Positions 11,927-24,469 of a stretch of DNA of 64,000 bases are shown here, in pieces; position 1 is the stretch's first letter, and each line of letters begins with the position of its first letter. The stretch covers positions 3,796,001 through 3,860,000 of the forward strand of contig NC_045150.1 of the NCBI RefSeq assembly GCF_008831285.2, written 5' to 3'. The position numbers were made by a program, and so were the translations under genes. The notes under the pieces were generated by a model. That model was not told the origin of the DNA. It saw nothing but the letters and a program-made list of their open reading frames with translations, and searched no databases. This DNA comes from Nymphaea colorata (taxonomy: Eukaryota; Streptophyta; Magnoliopsida; Nymphaeales; Nymphaeaceae).

Positions 11927-12165
11927 TGTTGAAAAAACATAAAACAATAACAAAAAAGAGCTTAGAGATTAACGTGGAGCATATCTTCTTCACCCACGGA
12001 AGGCCATCGGCTTTAAAATTGTTAAAGTATGTCAATCTCTTATATAGGCATTACAGCTGAGATAACTCCTTATTTTAAGGAGCTATTACAAGATATTCAT
12101 TATGAGCATTCACATCCTCAATCTCTTAACGATTTCCTTAATTTTGATCTACTCTCTCTTTATCA
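11927..12165 (-). repeat. 5' LTR of the TRIM
   Basis: Bounded by the primer-binding site on one side and TGATAAAGAG on the other. It is the shorter of the two LTRs. Confidence 0.85.
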
Positions 12166-12740
12166 CGGCCTGCGCTGTCAAAGACAATGACACGCCCCAA
12201 GTACAAGGGGACAGACGTTGGTACTTAATGGCGTCATGTGGAAATATGTATGGGGACTGCAGGCTCTCGCAAATGCGCCAGGGCACAGGGCGCGGAACAG
12301 GCTGTTCCCATTCTGCACCAATAGTCATGAAAACTCTCGACCCTCGAGTGAAAGGTGAAGAAAAATTTATACATCACAGTGTATTGTGGAAAAAAATATA
12401 TCAAGAATAATGGAGAAAATACTACGAAGAGGTGAAAAACCCTTCCTCTTTCTTTCCCTTTGAGGCCAAAGCCCATTCCTTCTTCTCTTTCATAGAGTAG
12501 TGTCTATGAAGATTGAATTAAATATTATGACTTGCAATAGCCGACTACTCAGCATCTCGAGAAAAAAGTTTGGTATCTTGATAAAACCAAGATGTCAATG
12601 CAAGCATTGACAGAGCTTTGAATGCTAATGACAATCACTTCAAAATATTCTTCCTACTCCAACAACAATGACAATCACTTCAAAATGAAACAGTGAAATG
12701 TGTAACCTGAAACTGTTAAAGATGAGAAATGGAACAGTTA

Positions 12741-12860
12741 CCTTGCCTTACGAGCCCAGCAATATTGATCGTGAAGAAATTTCTCTGCCTTGATTCCTTA
12801 AAAATCAATGGCCCTTCCTTGAAGAACTCACGGTTCAGAAACTGGTGAACTGGTGAAAGT
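12741..12860 (-). other. Duplicated copy of the candidate leader exon
   Basis: Counterpart of 7502-7620, keeping LNREFFKEG and NFFTINIAGL readings and a donor-like GGCAAGGTAACTG. The TATA element upstream is deleted, so this copy is probably dead. It is part of a longer open frame on the minus strand (13015-12716) that I regard as chance. Confidence 0.35.
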
Positions 12861-13269
12861 AAATATGAAGGAAGAACCACGATAGTGAAGAGCCTCATAG
12901 AAACAAAGAGAACGAGAGAAGGACGGGGAGAGAATGAGTGGATGGCCCTCCTTTTACGGGCTTTCATGATCCTGTTCATTTTTGTTAGGCCCCTTTTAAT
13001 TTGTAGAATTGACAATCGCCGTCCATTGCAGTTTTTTGAAAAAAATGTTTACTATAAATCAAGCTTTCATTTGTTCATCGTAAAAAAAATAAAAAAGGAA
13101 CAAGCTCTATTGGTAAATAATCTATTATTCCTTCAAGAGGTTAAATTCAAAAAATAAAAGAAAAAAAAAGGTTTAAATAAACATAAAAAAGTTAAAAAAG
13201 GTTGAGTTGAGCTCAATATAAACGTAAACACAAACGTGGTTGAGCTGAGCCTCTACATGCATTATTACC

Positions 13270-14800
13270 TAAGTCTGACTCATTACTTAATTTAAAATCT
13301 TATATTCTCAACGTGTGCCACTTAATATATTGATTCCAACACCATTAGTATATGCAGTAACAACTATGTTTAAAGAGCACCAAATTTTCCTGGTCAGACA
13401 AACAGAAGCAATAAGAAGCTCAATATTAGTGCTTAAACATTGAAATCCAAGTGTTTCTATTTTGCATTTGCAGCAGTAAGAGAGAGAGATAGAGAGACAA
13501 AACTGTTGCCTTTACATAAAATACAGAAAAATGGAAACCCTTGTCTGTCCAAGGAGACCCACATTTTCTCTGCAGATAAGGAAATGGAAAATAATGTCTA
13601 TGCAAAGCACCTGTCAACGAAAAGAAGGTGCGGAAAGATCTTACACAGTTTGTTGTTTTATTAACTTTTGACCTTATTTTCAGGATATTATATGCATTTT
13701 TTTATTTTGATGCTTATACATTGTTGCAATACGGGTCGCTTCACAAGCTTAATGCTATACTTCAGATCAATACACTTAACAACATCAATTGCTGCAAAGG
13801 TCAAAAAGTAAAATAAAATAACTATTTCTACCTGCATCCCTTCAATAAAACTTTTTGCCATCCAAAAACAGACACCACAGTGTAAAACCTTCTCGTCTAA
13901 GAGAGAGCATATGAGTAAAGCGAACAAAAATATAAGGAAACAAATGACAATGAGGCTCACGCCAAATTAACATGGAAAATTCTGTTGGAGATAGTAAAAA
14001 CTACCAAACCGAAAACAATTCAATATGAACTTCACTATATTGTTAAATGGAAATGGATGCAGGTCGGTATCACAATGCCTGCACTTCAATCATTGTTGAC
14101 TAGGGAATCGCCCGAGTCAGGAATCACATTAGACTATCAGTCAGGACCCGAGTGAGTTAGCACCAAAAAATGGATGGCTCGGCCAAGAATGAGCCAACTC
14201 TCTAAATCGGTGACTTGGATCATAATCACCAAGTTTGGCTCTAACTACTTTAAGGTGTAAAAATTCATTTTGATTCTTAAGTTCTTAACCCTTTTTTTTT
14301 TGCTTATTCATTTCACTCAATGAAAACTTTTATTAGGAACAAGGAAACAAATATTATCTCAACTATTTACAAATATATTTTCATAATTAATCTCTAAACA
14401 TCTACATACCCATGTAGAATCAAAGTTTGATAGAGAGAGACAGATAAAGGCAAAACAAGCAAGTTTTCTTAGATTCAACTTCATTCATTGTTAGAGTTGT
14501 TGATAAATCATAACTATGATCATGCTGCTCTATGTTAGTTGGGACGCAGTAGATTATATTACAATAAAAATACCCTATAAAAAATTTACAACATGACCCA
14601 AACGAGTTCTTGAGCAAACTTGTCAACGCACTGAGCCAGTCGTCTACCAAGCCGAGTCTGGGCCAGCTTGCCAACTAGGACTTCAATATAAACTCATAAA
14701 AATAGGGACAACAAATAGAAAAGTAACACTATCAATGGGGACTATTAATTTTTCCACAATGAAAAAAAAAAGCTTCTTGTGTTGCACCGACTTCACAAAC
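13270..14800. other. Copy-B-specific sequence, no gene recognised
   Basis: This interval has no counterpart in copy A, so it was inserted into copy B or deleted from copy A. The open frames are short and unlike any family I know. It contains a degenerate stretch rich in CGAGT/GAGTCGG motifs (14100-14240), and I cannot define insertion ends. Confidence 0.4.
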
Positions 14801-15369
14801 GGATTTTATCCTTTCCTTTTCTTTAATTCCGCCCCCCCCCCCCCCCCAGCTTTTCAGTCAACCCCATAGTTTCTGTCATATTTAATTTTTAGGAATACCA
14901 TGTCATTATTTCATCATCATACCAACGTGTTCCGCGTAATGTTATCAAAATTGGTTTTTGAGTAGAATCAGAAAGCTTATTACTGAGTGAGTCGGCTAAA
15001 TCAAATTGAAATCACAAGTTTTTGTGAATTGGATTAATTAAAACATATATTTTTATTTAACAATTTGTAAAATGATGATAATACGCACTTTACATAATAA
15101 TAATAATCAATAATAGTCAACATACTAACCTACTAACAATACCTTAATAATAATATTTTAATAAAAAATACTTCGATCTTGTTTGAGAGGGAAATGCTCT
15201 TGTCCCCATTTTTTATTTTTTTATCATTATTCTTTAATACTCTGCCCCTCTTGTTGGAAATATATATTTTTTCTATCAAAACAGGGGAAACTAATATATC
15301 AACGATTCCCAGGTATTCAAGAAAGTGGCCAATTTTTACCCTCTGGCTCTGCTAACATAGGTATATGAT

Positions 15370-16090
15370 CATTACAAAAAAAGAGGTAAAAGAATACCAA
15401 TAAAAATAAGCAAAAAACCACTGAAGGTTTTACTAATGTTTTATCGCGACCGTTAATAAAAATAGTGTCATTGATACTTTTACTAACATTCTGAATAAAA
15501 ATTGACCTTTTAGTGACACGAAAGAATAAATGTCACTGAAAATTGATTTTGACATTTTATATTTATAGTTTTTGCTGATGGAATGCTTGCGTTCGTGAAA
15601 AAGCTTTTCATTAATGCGAACGCTGTGCCACTAAAAGCAAGCGACCTATAGCCATGTCACCGCTGTAGGTCTCATGATTATTCCAAAAAAAGAACAAAAA
15701 AGAAACCAAAAAATAATAAAAGTGCTAAATAAAATTAATAACAATGAGAAATCAGAAAAAAAAACAAAAAAATAGCCCACGAGAAAATTTAGCATCTATA
15801 GTTGAAGTGGCAATTGCCATAATCTTTTTTGCAATATAATCTAAAATAAAGAGACGTAATAGAAAATAAGCCTATAAAATGCATGGAGAAAGGTCTTGCA
15901 CTTTTCAAAATTGGCCTTTAGTGACGTGGGTAGTCTTCTCCTGGATTTGTACTTTTCAAAATTTTGAAAAGTACAAGGCCAATTTTGGAAAGTACAAGGC
16001 CAATTGTACTTTCCAAAATGAGCCTATAAAATGCATGGAGAAGACTACCCTTGTAGGCATTGACCTTTAGTGACGTGAGATCGTTCGTCA
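15370..16090. mobile_element. CACTA-like element remnant (copy B)
   Basis: Counterpart of 9179-9950. The terminal CACTACAAAA has decayed to CATTACAAAA. It retains TTTTAGTGACACG, GTCACTGAAAA and two further TTTAGTGACGTG copies at about 15916 and 16067. Boundaries are approximate. Confidence 0.35.
15947..15976. repeat. Perfect 30-bp palindrome
   Basis: The half-site TTGTACTTTTCAAAA is followed immediately by its exact reverse complement, centred between 15961 and 15962. Related GTACTTTCCAAAA and AAAGTACAAGGCC pieces surround it, and the 23-bp context GCCTATAAAATGCATGGAGAA occurs at both 15869 and 16022. The palindrome therefore lies inside a small inverted/direct rearrangement. Confidence 0.9.
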
Positions 16091-16545
16091 CAAAATCTAT
16101 ATATGGGTTATATAAACATAGACGTGCCCTCCTCTTGTTCACACATTTTCTTTCTTATTTTCTCAATCCTATCCGTTCAAAGGCATGTTTCTCTATCTCT
16201 CTCTCCTTCATCCTCTCTCACTCTCCCTCAACCTCACTACCAAAATTGGCCTTGTACTTTTCAAAATTTTGATTTTTTTCTTCTTAATTATGAAAGAGAG
16301 TAAGGTCACACTTATTAGCCTTTGTACAAGTTATTTTGATTTTGAAGAAATAACATAATACATACATACACTGGCTTAAAAATATTCTCTCAACTTAAAA
16401 ATAAACTAGTAGTCGATCATACTCCAATGGTATAATATACATTGTTGCTCTAGATTCGAATGAAACATGGACTTGTGAAATGGGTGCTCAATGTTCTATG
16501 TTCAGACTATGGGAACGGGGCAAAGAGAAAGGTATATATATATGT

Positions 16546-17902
16546 AAAGTATTGCAGTGCTCCATAAATCTTTGGTAGGTACAATCTTTTTATTGCCAAC
16601 CTACTTCTTGGTTTATATTTAAATATATTTAACAATGAGTTCCACTTTTTAAATTTCTCACTCTCTCCCCGCCTAATGGCCTCTGGCGGCCGCCGCAGCC
16701 AGCGAACATCTTTACGTCACTTCCTTCTGATGCGCACTTTCTTCCATTTTCGTGCTGACCCTCTTTGTTGGCTACAATTGCCTCCTCTAGTCTCTTTCTG
16801 ACGGGTCTTGGCCTTCTCCATCTCTCATCACTCTCTATTAATGGCCAACTGGCAAGGTACCCAATGACATTTCGGGGTACCCGGCAGGTCAGGCTGTCAC
16901 GCCTGACTCGTTATATATTATAAAATTATATTTAACGTATATTTTTATATTTTATTTCTTTTCTATTAAAATCGGACCAGGGCCATTGCACAGCCCTGTG
17001 ACTGTTACAGCCTTTCCCCGCCGACGTTGCTCTCAATGCGGCCAACTTGGTGCTGAGTGTCTTTAATGTCTTGGTCTCCTTTTGCTTTCCTGTTTGCTAC
17101 TATTTGTTTTTGAGCATCTAGATTCATTCCCTCCTACTTAGGCTTTCCCTGATTTCTTCCCAATGGTGCGGGTAAAAAGATGCAGGGAAACCATTACGCA
17201 CCGAGGAAAAAACGACACTGCTCATCTCCTTGATGGACGCCGGCCTCACTTAACAGTATGTTTTCCTCCATAGAACCAACCTCAATTCTAAGTAGATGTT
17301 TGAAAAATTCATCACATACCACCCTGATTTCCCTAAGATCCTCCGTGACTACCGTCTTACGGATGCGGCATTTGGCAATCCGGCCAAACGGCCATAGTGT
17401 GGAAGAACATAAATTCGGTGGACTTCATTGATGACAAGAACATAAATTCGGTGGGACGCAGTCCACGTGCAGGGCCAGAAAGTTGTCTTCAGCACAGCAA
17501 TTACCGGAAGAAGACGAATAGCCGAATCGGCGCAACTATGCTCAGTTTCTCAAATTCTCTCTTGCTTCAGTGCCTTTCTAAAGCGATTCATTGTGCCAAA
17601 CAGCAAGCCAGCTAAAATGGATAAATATTGCGACGTACACAAGTTTCTCAAACCAAAATGATTTAAGAGCGAGAAATGATTCTTTGAACTTTCAAAGCAG
17701 CCTTAGAATTGGTAGAATGGTATGTGAATTTAAACTTTCAAGTACAAATTGAAAGTTAAAAAGTGTTACATTGTCCCCACAAAGCCTCTGTTAATATCTC
17801 TGCCACAATCACTGTTTCACATTCAAATTCCTAGCTGTTTGTCTCTTTTCCTATCTTTTGTCTGCCCCCCAAGTCCCCTTTTTCTTGCTTTCTTTTCTTT
17901 AC
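16546..17902. other. Unassigned region with one coding-like stretch
   Basis: Mostly featureless. At about 17170-17262 (+) a frame reads KPLRTEEKTTLLISLMDAGL, then a stop, and at 17325-17395 HPDFPKILRDYRLTDAAF. The first resembles the start of plant Myb/SANT-like domains (RTWT.EEE..LL pattern). It is interrupted and may be debris of the same kind of gene as 17903-18206. I make no gene call. Confidence 0.3.
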
Positions 17903-18206
17903 CTAACTAAAAAATGTCTTCCACTTATTTAAAAAAAGCATTCTTCTGTAATTTAACAAGTCCTTGCACATGCTTGAGCGGCCTTTCAAATATTTTACAT
18001 GATTTTTCAATTGATCAATTCCAAAACCTGGTCCAAATTTTGACTGCAGTTTTCTTGCTATATCGTTCCATCCTTTAGGTGTGAAGCCACCTTGGACCTT
18101 CCGCCCTTTTATGCAAGACAGGTCAAGCATTACTTGAACCAAATATTCGTCATGCATAAGCCAACCATCTCAAAATTTTAGATTTTTCAGCTTTAGAGGA
18201 GTCCAT
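17903..18206 (-). pseudogene. Myb/SANT-like (trihelix-type) DNA-binding domain fragment
   Basis: The minus-strand frame from 18157 reads MHDEYLVQVMLDLS, then GGFTPKGWNDIARKLQSKFG and QLKNHVKYLKGR. This fits the Myb/SANT-like domain of plant L10-interacting-MYB and Harbinger-associated proteins (the F-T-xx-GW-N and LKN-xxx-LK pattern). A plausible start (MDSSKAEKSKILRW, ATG at 18206) lies upstream in another frame, so one frameshift near 18170 separates it. No downstream domain is found and the frame stops after about 84 residues. It is probably a decayed host gene or a PIF/Harbinger accessory ORF. Confidence 0.5.
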
Positions 18207-21154
18207 ATCTACATCAAAATCAATAAATGCTATAATCATAATTCATGTTACAACCTACAAATCTAATACAACGACAATAAAACCAAGACCTCCTAAAAGT
18301 CGAGTGAAAGTGCTTTTTTACAATGAAGAAGTACCACTACAAATACAAGCACAGCCTGAAAATAAAAAATAAAAAGAAAAGGAACCTGACCACACTATGA
18401 ACAGGACACATTTATTAGGTTCACATCTCGTTTCATGATAGAACAGGATGCATTTATGTTACCATTATGTTATAAGTGCACACACCAGCCAGCACACATG
18501 GTAAAAATCCATCTACATACCCATGTAGATGTCTTACTTGTAGCATGTCTTACCCTAAATCTGCACCCAAATTTAGGTCACTCGCAAACAAAATATTCAC
18601 AAATTTATGTTTTAATGAAGTGGTAATGCACTAAGCATGAAAGTGCATGAAAATCATGTGGGAAGCTGCTGACTTGATAGTAGTGGGGTGAGAAAATTAA
18701 GTTTAAGTAGGTTTTGAACACTTCAGGGAAACTTTATATAGGAGAATTTGCAGCACATTCTGTTGAACCTTGTTAAATGCATAAACCAAGAGTCAGCGTC
18801 ATTTGCTGGTTGACAGAGTTCTATAAGGAAGCTTACCTAGTTTCAGATCTTGTGGCAGTGGATGCGGGCTCACGTAGCGTGAGGCAGGAGCAGCTTCTAT
18901 TTTAGGCTGGCCTGTCCAGTTGGTTGAAACTCATGCTTTCATGTATTCCTTATAGATGGATAAAGTTCAAAAACTTGAGAACTTACAAGGTGAAAAATAA
19001 ATAGAAGACTAACAATAATTTGCACATAGTTCTGCGTGACGTGACGACTCAACCATCTAAAAGAGGAAAAATAAATAGAAGACTAACAATAATTTGCACT
19101 ACTTAAAAAGCATTATAGTACTGCTACTGATCGAGTAACAAGAAAATAACTTCCAAAAAAAGACTTCTGACGAACGTGCACTTTCTGGAAAGGATGAAGG
19201 TGACTCCTTAACTGAGGTAGAAAGGTTACAAGATTAAAAATTCAGAAGAAAGGAAAAGCGAAGAAATGACTAAATGCTGTTTACATGATCCTTCATCAGG
19301 CTATGGAGAGAGAGAGGGAAAGATATTTAGAAAACTTCAAAAGCGCAAATCACATTCCAAATGAGGCTCCTCTCAACGAAGGGGATTGCTGAGAGGTAGG
19401 TTCCCCACCTTTATTGCCATAGGAAAGCCAAAGGGATGTATCACATCTAGAAGAGGCCAGTAATATGGCCAAATACATTTTTGGTTCCCCACCTTTATGA
19501 ACCTGATGTTTTCCTTATATTATCTTGTCTACAAAACTGACTGATAAAAAGAACAGAAAAAACAATAAAAAGTCTACTATCTATTCTATCAATCTTATAG
19601 CTAACAAGTAACGATGAGAAAGTTCAACCTGCTCAAGCATTTGGATACCATGAGTTGTTCGACTACCCCGCAGGGCTGTTGCGGATAAGCTGCTTTAAGA
19701 CATCCACTGTGCAACGTCCTGCTTTGACCTGCCAGGCTTGTGGTATGAAGGATGAAGACAAATATCTATAAGTAATAAAAGTGCATGCAAAAGAAGTTTT
19801 AGTGGATCTGGAGTACAAAAGAGTAACTAACAAAGAAAGTACAGGGATCATAAAACATTTAGCTACGTTTTGCTAGAAACATAAAAACCGTGTCATTTGC
19901 TCTGTACCTAGAAACTATTAGACACAATTTTTTTTCTTTTAGCAACAGTTTTGGAGGGGGGGGGAGAGAGGGAAATAATACTAATTATTATAAAAAATTT
20001 GAATTGTTTACAACTGAAAGAAACGCAAAAATGATTCTTTACAATTGAGACGTAAAACTTCTTTTTTTTTTTAAATTTGATCTGATCAACTGCCCACTCT
20101 AGCACATGTAACGAGTGACCCCCTCTACCAGTTCAACTAATGGACAGCATCCATTATTGCCACTGTCCTTGTCTGCATGCAGTTACATCCTGGACGCCAG
20201 TAGATGAACCTGTAGACACCCCAAACTTTTTTCATTTTCAAAATAACCATGTTGCCCATTTCAATGAAGATTTTGTGCTGATTTTCTCAAGTATTTTTCA
20301 AATGCAAGAGCCAAAGATCACAAACATAGACCTTACAATCCAAATGTTAGGCAGCTGGATCTAAATCACCCAATTTGCTGGCAATCAGAAAAATGACCAT
20401 TTTTGCCCCTGATCACCCCTCATTTTCAAAATCTTGACTAATTTTCATGAAACAGCTGTGGAACTCATGAGAATTTTTGTTTTACCACTCCAATTATGAA
20501 AATACTCATATTTGCAGATTACCTAGAGCTTTCATAACCCATTTTCTAAGCTTAGATTTGGTAAAATTTGGTTTTATAAAATGGCCTATTTTTTTGTCTT
20601 TTGGCAATTCTTCACACTATAACATATGTTGATCTCACCAACTTCACCTTCAAATCTTTTTTCATTGTCAACAAACTATTGAGTTATATCCTCAATTTCC
20701 AATGCCCGAAATTCTCATTATAAATCTCCCATTTCCCTCCATTTCAGCTCAAGTGAGCTCATTTGGTTAGTGATTTATAAAATTCTCAGCATTGGCACAT
20801 TGTCACATCCATAGAGCTCACATTAACATGTTGTCAGTGCTAGGAGTGTATTTTGAAAGCTATATTCGACTAAACTCCTCCCAGTTTGAGCTCTAGAGAG
20901 TTGTCCTAACATCAAGGTCACACTCTCCCCCATATTTTGAGTGTCATAGCTGAAATTCATAGCTGAAATTCTCTTATTCCATACCTAGTCATCATGTGCT
21001 ATGCTATCAACATGTTCTTTAGTGTTAGAACTATCTTTTGCTCAATTCGAGTTAATTCATCTTAAGTTTAGCTCATTTTCTATTTCCATCTATTTCACAT
21101 ACATCTCTGAAGCATTTAGTTTCAGCTCAAACTTTGTTACTAAATTGTGTTCAT
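18207..21154. other. Unassigned 2.9 kb
   Basis: No gene could be established. Two minus-strand stretches look protein-like and are flanked by possible splice sites: about 18930-18840 (TNWTGQPKIEAAPASRYVSP) and 19764-19663 (QAWQVKAGRCTVDVLKQLIR). I do not recognise either and cannot link them. From about 20140 on, the DNA is AT-rich without signals until the satellite begins. Confidence 0.35.
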
Positions 21155-22815
21155 ATGAATGCGATAAGCACTCAGAGAAAGCAACATGTGTTAACGCATC
21201 TGCAGGGTATTGTTATACAATAACAACAAAATGCGACAATGACACTGTATGGAGTGGTTTTATGATAACAAGACACTTCCTAAGAGGACGCGATACCCAC
21301 TCAAAAAAATTTAATGTGAGGACACTAATGTGCACTTCTTTTACAATAAAAAGGCACTACTAAGAGACAATAAGCACTCAGACGAAACAAATTGCAATAA
21401 CGCATTTGTAGGATTCATTATATGATACACTCAACTAAAATTGTGTTTATAAGGACGCAATAAGCATTTGAAAAAAATAAATGCGATAACGACACTATAT
21501 GGAGTGATTTTATGATAACAAGGTGCATACTAAAAGGATGTGATACCCACTTGAAAGAATTTAATGTGACAACGACACTAGTGTATGCACCTCTTTTACG
21601 ATAAAAAGGCGCCTACTAACATGCGATAAACACTTGGACGAAACAAATTGTAGGATTTGTTATAGGATACACTCAACTAAAATTGTGTTTATAACAACGC
21701 GATAAGCACATGAAAAAATCACTCGAACGAAACAAATTGCAATAACAAATTTGCAGGATTTGTTATGCGATACACTTAACTAAAATCGTGTTTATAAGGA
21801 TGCGATAAGAACTCCAAAAAAATGAATGTGACAACAAAAAAAAGCGACAACGACACTGTATGGAGTGGTTTTATGATAACAAAGTGCTTATTAAAAGGAT
21901 ATGATACCCACTCGAAAATATTTAATGCGACATTGACAGTGGTATGCTCTTCTTTTACAATAAAAAGGCTCCTACTAAGAGGCAATAAGCACTCTGACGA
22001 AAAAAATCACGACAACGCATTTACAGGATTCGTTATACGATATACTCAACTAAAATCATGTTTATAAGGACGTGATATGTATTCAAAAAAATAAATGCGA
22101 CATCAACACTGTGGAGTGGTTTTACGATAACAAGGCGCATACCAAAAGGATGCAATACCACTTGAAAAAATTTAATGCGACAACGACACTGGTATGTACT
22201 TCTTTTAATATAAAAGGGCAGCTACTAAGAGGCAATAAACACTAGAACAAAACACATTGCGACAATGCATCTGCAAGATTTGTTCTATGATACACTCAAC
22301 TAAAATTGTGTTTATAAAGACACGATAAGCACTTGAAAAAAATAAATGAGACAACAACACTATATGGTTTGGTTTTACGATAACAAGGTGCTTACAAAGA
22401 GAATGTGTTACCCACTCAAAAAAATTTAATGCGACAATGAAACTAGTATACACTTCTTTTACAATAAAAAGGCACCCATTAAGAGGCGATAAGCACTCAG
22501 ACGAAACAAATTGTGATAACGCATCTATAGGATTTGTTACAAGATATACTTAATTCAAATCGTGTTTGAGGAAGCGATAAGCACTTGAAAAAAATAAAGG
22601 CTTCGATGTTCTATGGACTGGTTTTACAATAACAAGGTGCTTACTAAGAGAATGCAATAACCGCTCAGAAAAATGCAATGCGACAACAACACTATATAGC
22701 CTTGTTTTACAACAAAAAGGTGCCTACTAAAAAGTGGTAAGCACTCATACAAAACAAATTGCAATAACGCAATTGCAAGACTCGTTATACGATATGAAAG
22801 AATTGTGACAATGAA
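21155..22815 (+). repeat. Satellite-like array: about 7 units of about 250 bp, each built of three related subunits of about 83 bp
   Basis: The anchor AACGCATYTGCAGGATTYGTTAT recurs at about 21193, 21398, 21650, 21745, 22012, 22262, 22517 and 22765, a spacing mostly of 205-265 bp. Within a unit three subunits share the frame CGATAAGCACTCGAAAAAA...AATGCGACAACGACACT...GATAACAAGGCGC. Subunit 1 carries TATGGAGTGGTTTTA, subunit 2 CACTTCTTTTACGATAAAAAGG, and subunit 3 ACGAAACAAATTGCGATAACG. This is higher-order repeat organisation. Copies are diverged by substitution and one unit is partial (near 21700). Open frames inside are by-products of the repeat. Confidence 0.9.
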
Positions 22816-24469
22816 ATAACAATGCATTTATGAGAGAATCAAATAATATTTACTTTTTATTGATCATTCTTATGAACAAAAGAATATTGTTTGTAATCAA
22901 TCAAATAAATATGATTCAAAAAAAAAAAAATCTCGATCATGTCGTGACATGAACTTCTTCAACTCAAAAATTTCTTTAGTTAAATCGACGAGATGATCAA
23001 TCATTGACTTTATTACTATGACCAAGCTCTATCCATTGTGTGGTTAGGACACTGGGTTGCAGTCCCTGCACGGACCTGGCGTCTTTTGCTTTTGTTCTCC
23101 CTGCCCATATGATCAAGACTCCGTTTACTGCAGATCTTCCTCTAAGCAGCATCCTCCGCTCAAGATGATGAAGATGATGATGCTGTTGCCATTGTTGGAA
23201 AATGGCTTATTACTTCTGTCTGTAAAATCGAGCCTGAGGGCGGTTTCTGTGAGTGGTAATAGACAAGGTCTAATAATGATAAACCCTCATTTTTGAAATT
23301 CGAAGGGGAAACGTGGACTTTGTGTGATGGTTTATGCGAGTGCGAGCTTTCTGTTTTGCCCTGTTATGGATGACGATCGAAGTTGGGGCACATCTAAACT
23401 TGCTTCATGTACCCAATAATGAACTACATCCTAATACTACTCGTGGTACCCTAGTGCAAACCCCTCACTATAGTAAACAACAAAAACTTCACCCATTACA
23501 GAGCTCTTTCTAAAACAAATGTTGTCAGTCAACTCTAGCCACAAAAGCACTCACGTTCCTTAATCTCTTGATGGGATGGGGTGACAGTGGTATCGATTGG
23601 CCAAAACAACACTGCAAGAGGACTCGACTTTCATGTTGTATTTCTATCGTTCATGTAGCACAACCACAGTTCTTTGCACAACAACTGAAAAGTTTTCCCA
23701 ATAATCCAATCATTGGTTTTGCCACCAATATATGGTCTAAACAACACCTACACATAAAAATGGAATAATCATCAACACCCATGTTTTCCAGCATTAGTAT
23801 TACTACTTGCTATACATACCTGATACCTGAGCTATATACAAATTCAATATGATCAACCTAGATGACTCTCTATCGTTGTAATCGTTAGGACTGATACCTC
23901 TCCACTATGTATGTAATGGATGAACATTTGTAAATGGATGCTCGACACTGGGTCTAATAGCAGGTATGTGCTCTCACATCCAGAACTACCGACAGCACAC
24001 AGAAATAGACAATACAAGATGATGGATGATCATCTGAAACAAATGAATTTGCATGATGAAGTTACTATCTATACTTTTAGCAACAACCAGCATCCTCTAA
24101 CGGAGGCAACCCCGTTCTTAAATTGTTACAGTTAGCTATATAGTGTGTTAGCAGAGCTAGCCCCCATGCATAGTAGTGAATAACGTTCACATTTTTCAAA
24201 AATTGGACATACCGTTAGCTTATTTTTACCATGAATTGTCACTAAATATACACACACCAAATAAATATACAAGAAAGGACCTCAATACTTGGTCTGCTTC
24301 ATGTGAAGCTGCGTCATAGTTTGCATTCTTTCGACACCAGCTCTAAGATTTCTCTTTAATTTTTACATAGATCCTTTACAATTATTTGTTGTTATATATA
24401 TTGTGCCTCTTAAGGGTTGTTTGGTATTGAGAACAATGTGTAAGTGTTCTAAGAGAGACAAAAAGTTAA
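22816..24469. other. Unassigned region
   Basis: No gene could be supported. A stretch at about 23165-23256 (+) reads DDAVAIVGKWLITSVCKIE in one frame, but it is bounded by stops and has no clear family. The rest is AT-rich without recognisable signals. Confidence 0.3.

Larger units (their letters stand above)
11294..12165 (-). mobile_element. TRIM (terminal-repeat retrotransposon in miniature), 872 bp
   Basis: Two direct repeats bound a coding-free interior of about 290 bp. Read on the minus strand: the 5' LTR is 12165-11927, starting TGATAAAGAG and ending TTTTTTCAACA. A primer-binding site follows at once, TGGTATCAGAGC (11926-11915), complementary to initiator Met-tRNA. A purine tract TTTGAGGGGGCA abuts the 3' LTR at 11621. 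The 3' LTR is 11621-11294. The LTRs differ by an 80-90 bp internal repeat expansion in the 3' one. No clean TSD is seen: comparison with copy A shows about 60 bp of target is missing. Size, PBS, PPT and lack of coding are diagnostic of TRIMs. Confidence 0.85.
11219..16545 (+). repeat. Tandem segmental duplication, copy B (about 5.3 kb)
   Basis: Direct-order counterpart of 6213-11070. Copy B differs by an inserted TRIM retrotransposon (11294-12165), extra sequence at about 13270-14800 with no counterpart in copy A, a 15-base C run at 14831-14848, and a palindromic rearrangement near 15870-16070. It lacks the rDNA fragment of copy A. No intact gene is seen. Confidence 0.85.

Noticed and set aside
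12716-13015. 99-codon minus-strand open frame
   Set aside because: It spans a decayed promoter/leader region of duplication copy B. Only part is shared with copy A, where the frame is not open, so it is probably not a protein.
21001-21363. 120-codon open frame at the start of the satellite
   Set aside because: It runs into the repeat array and has no family resemblance.
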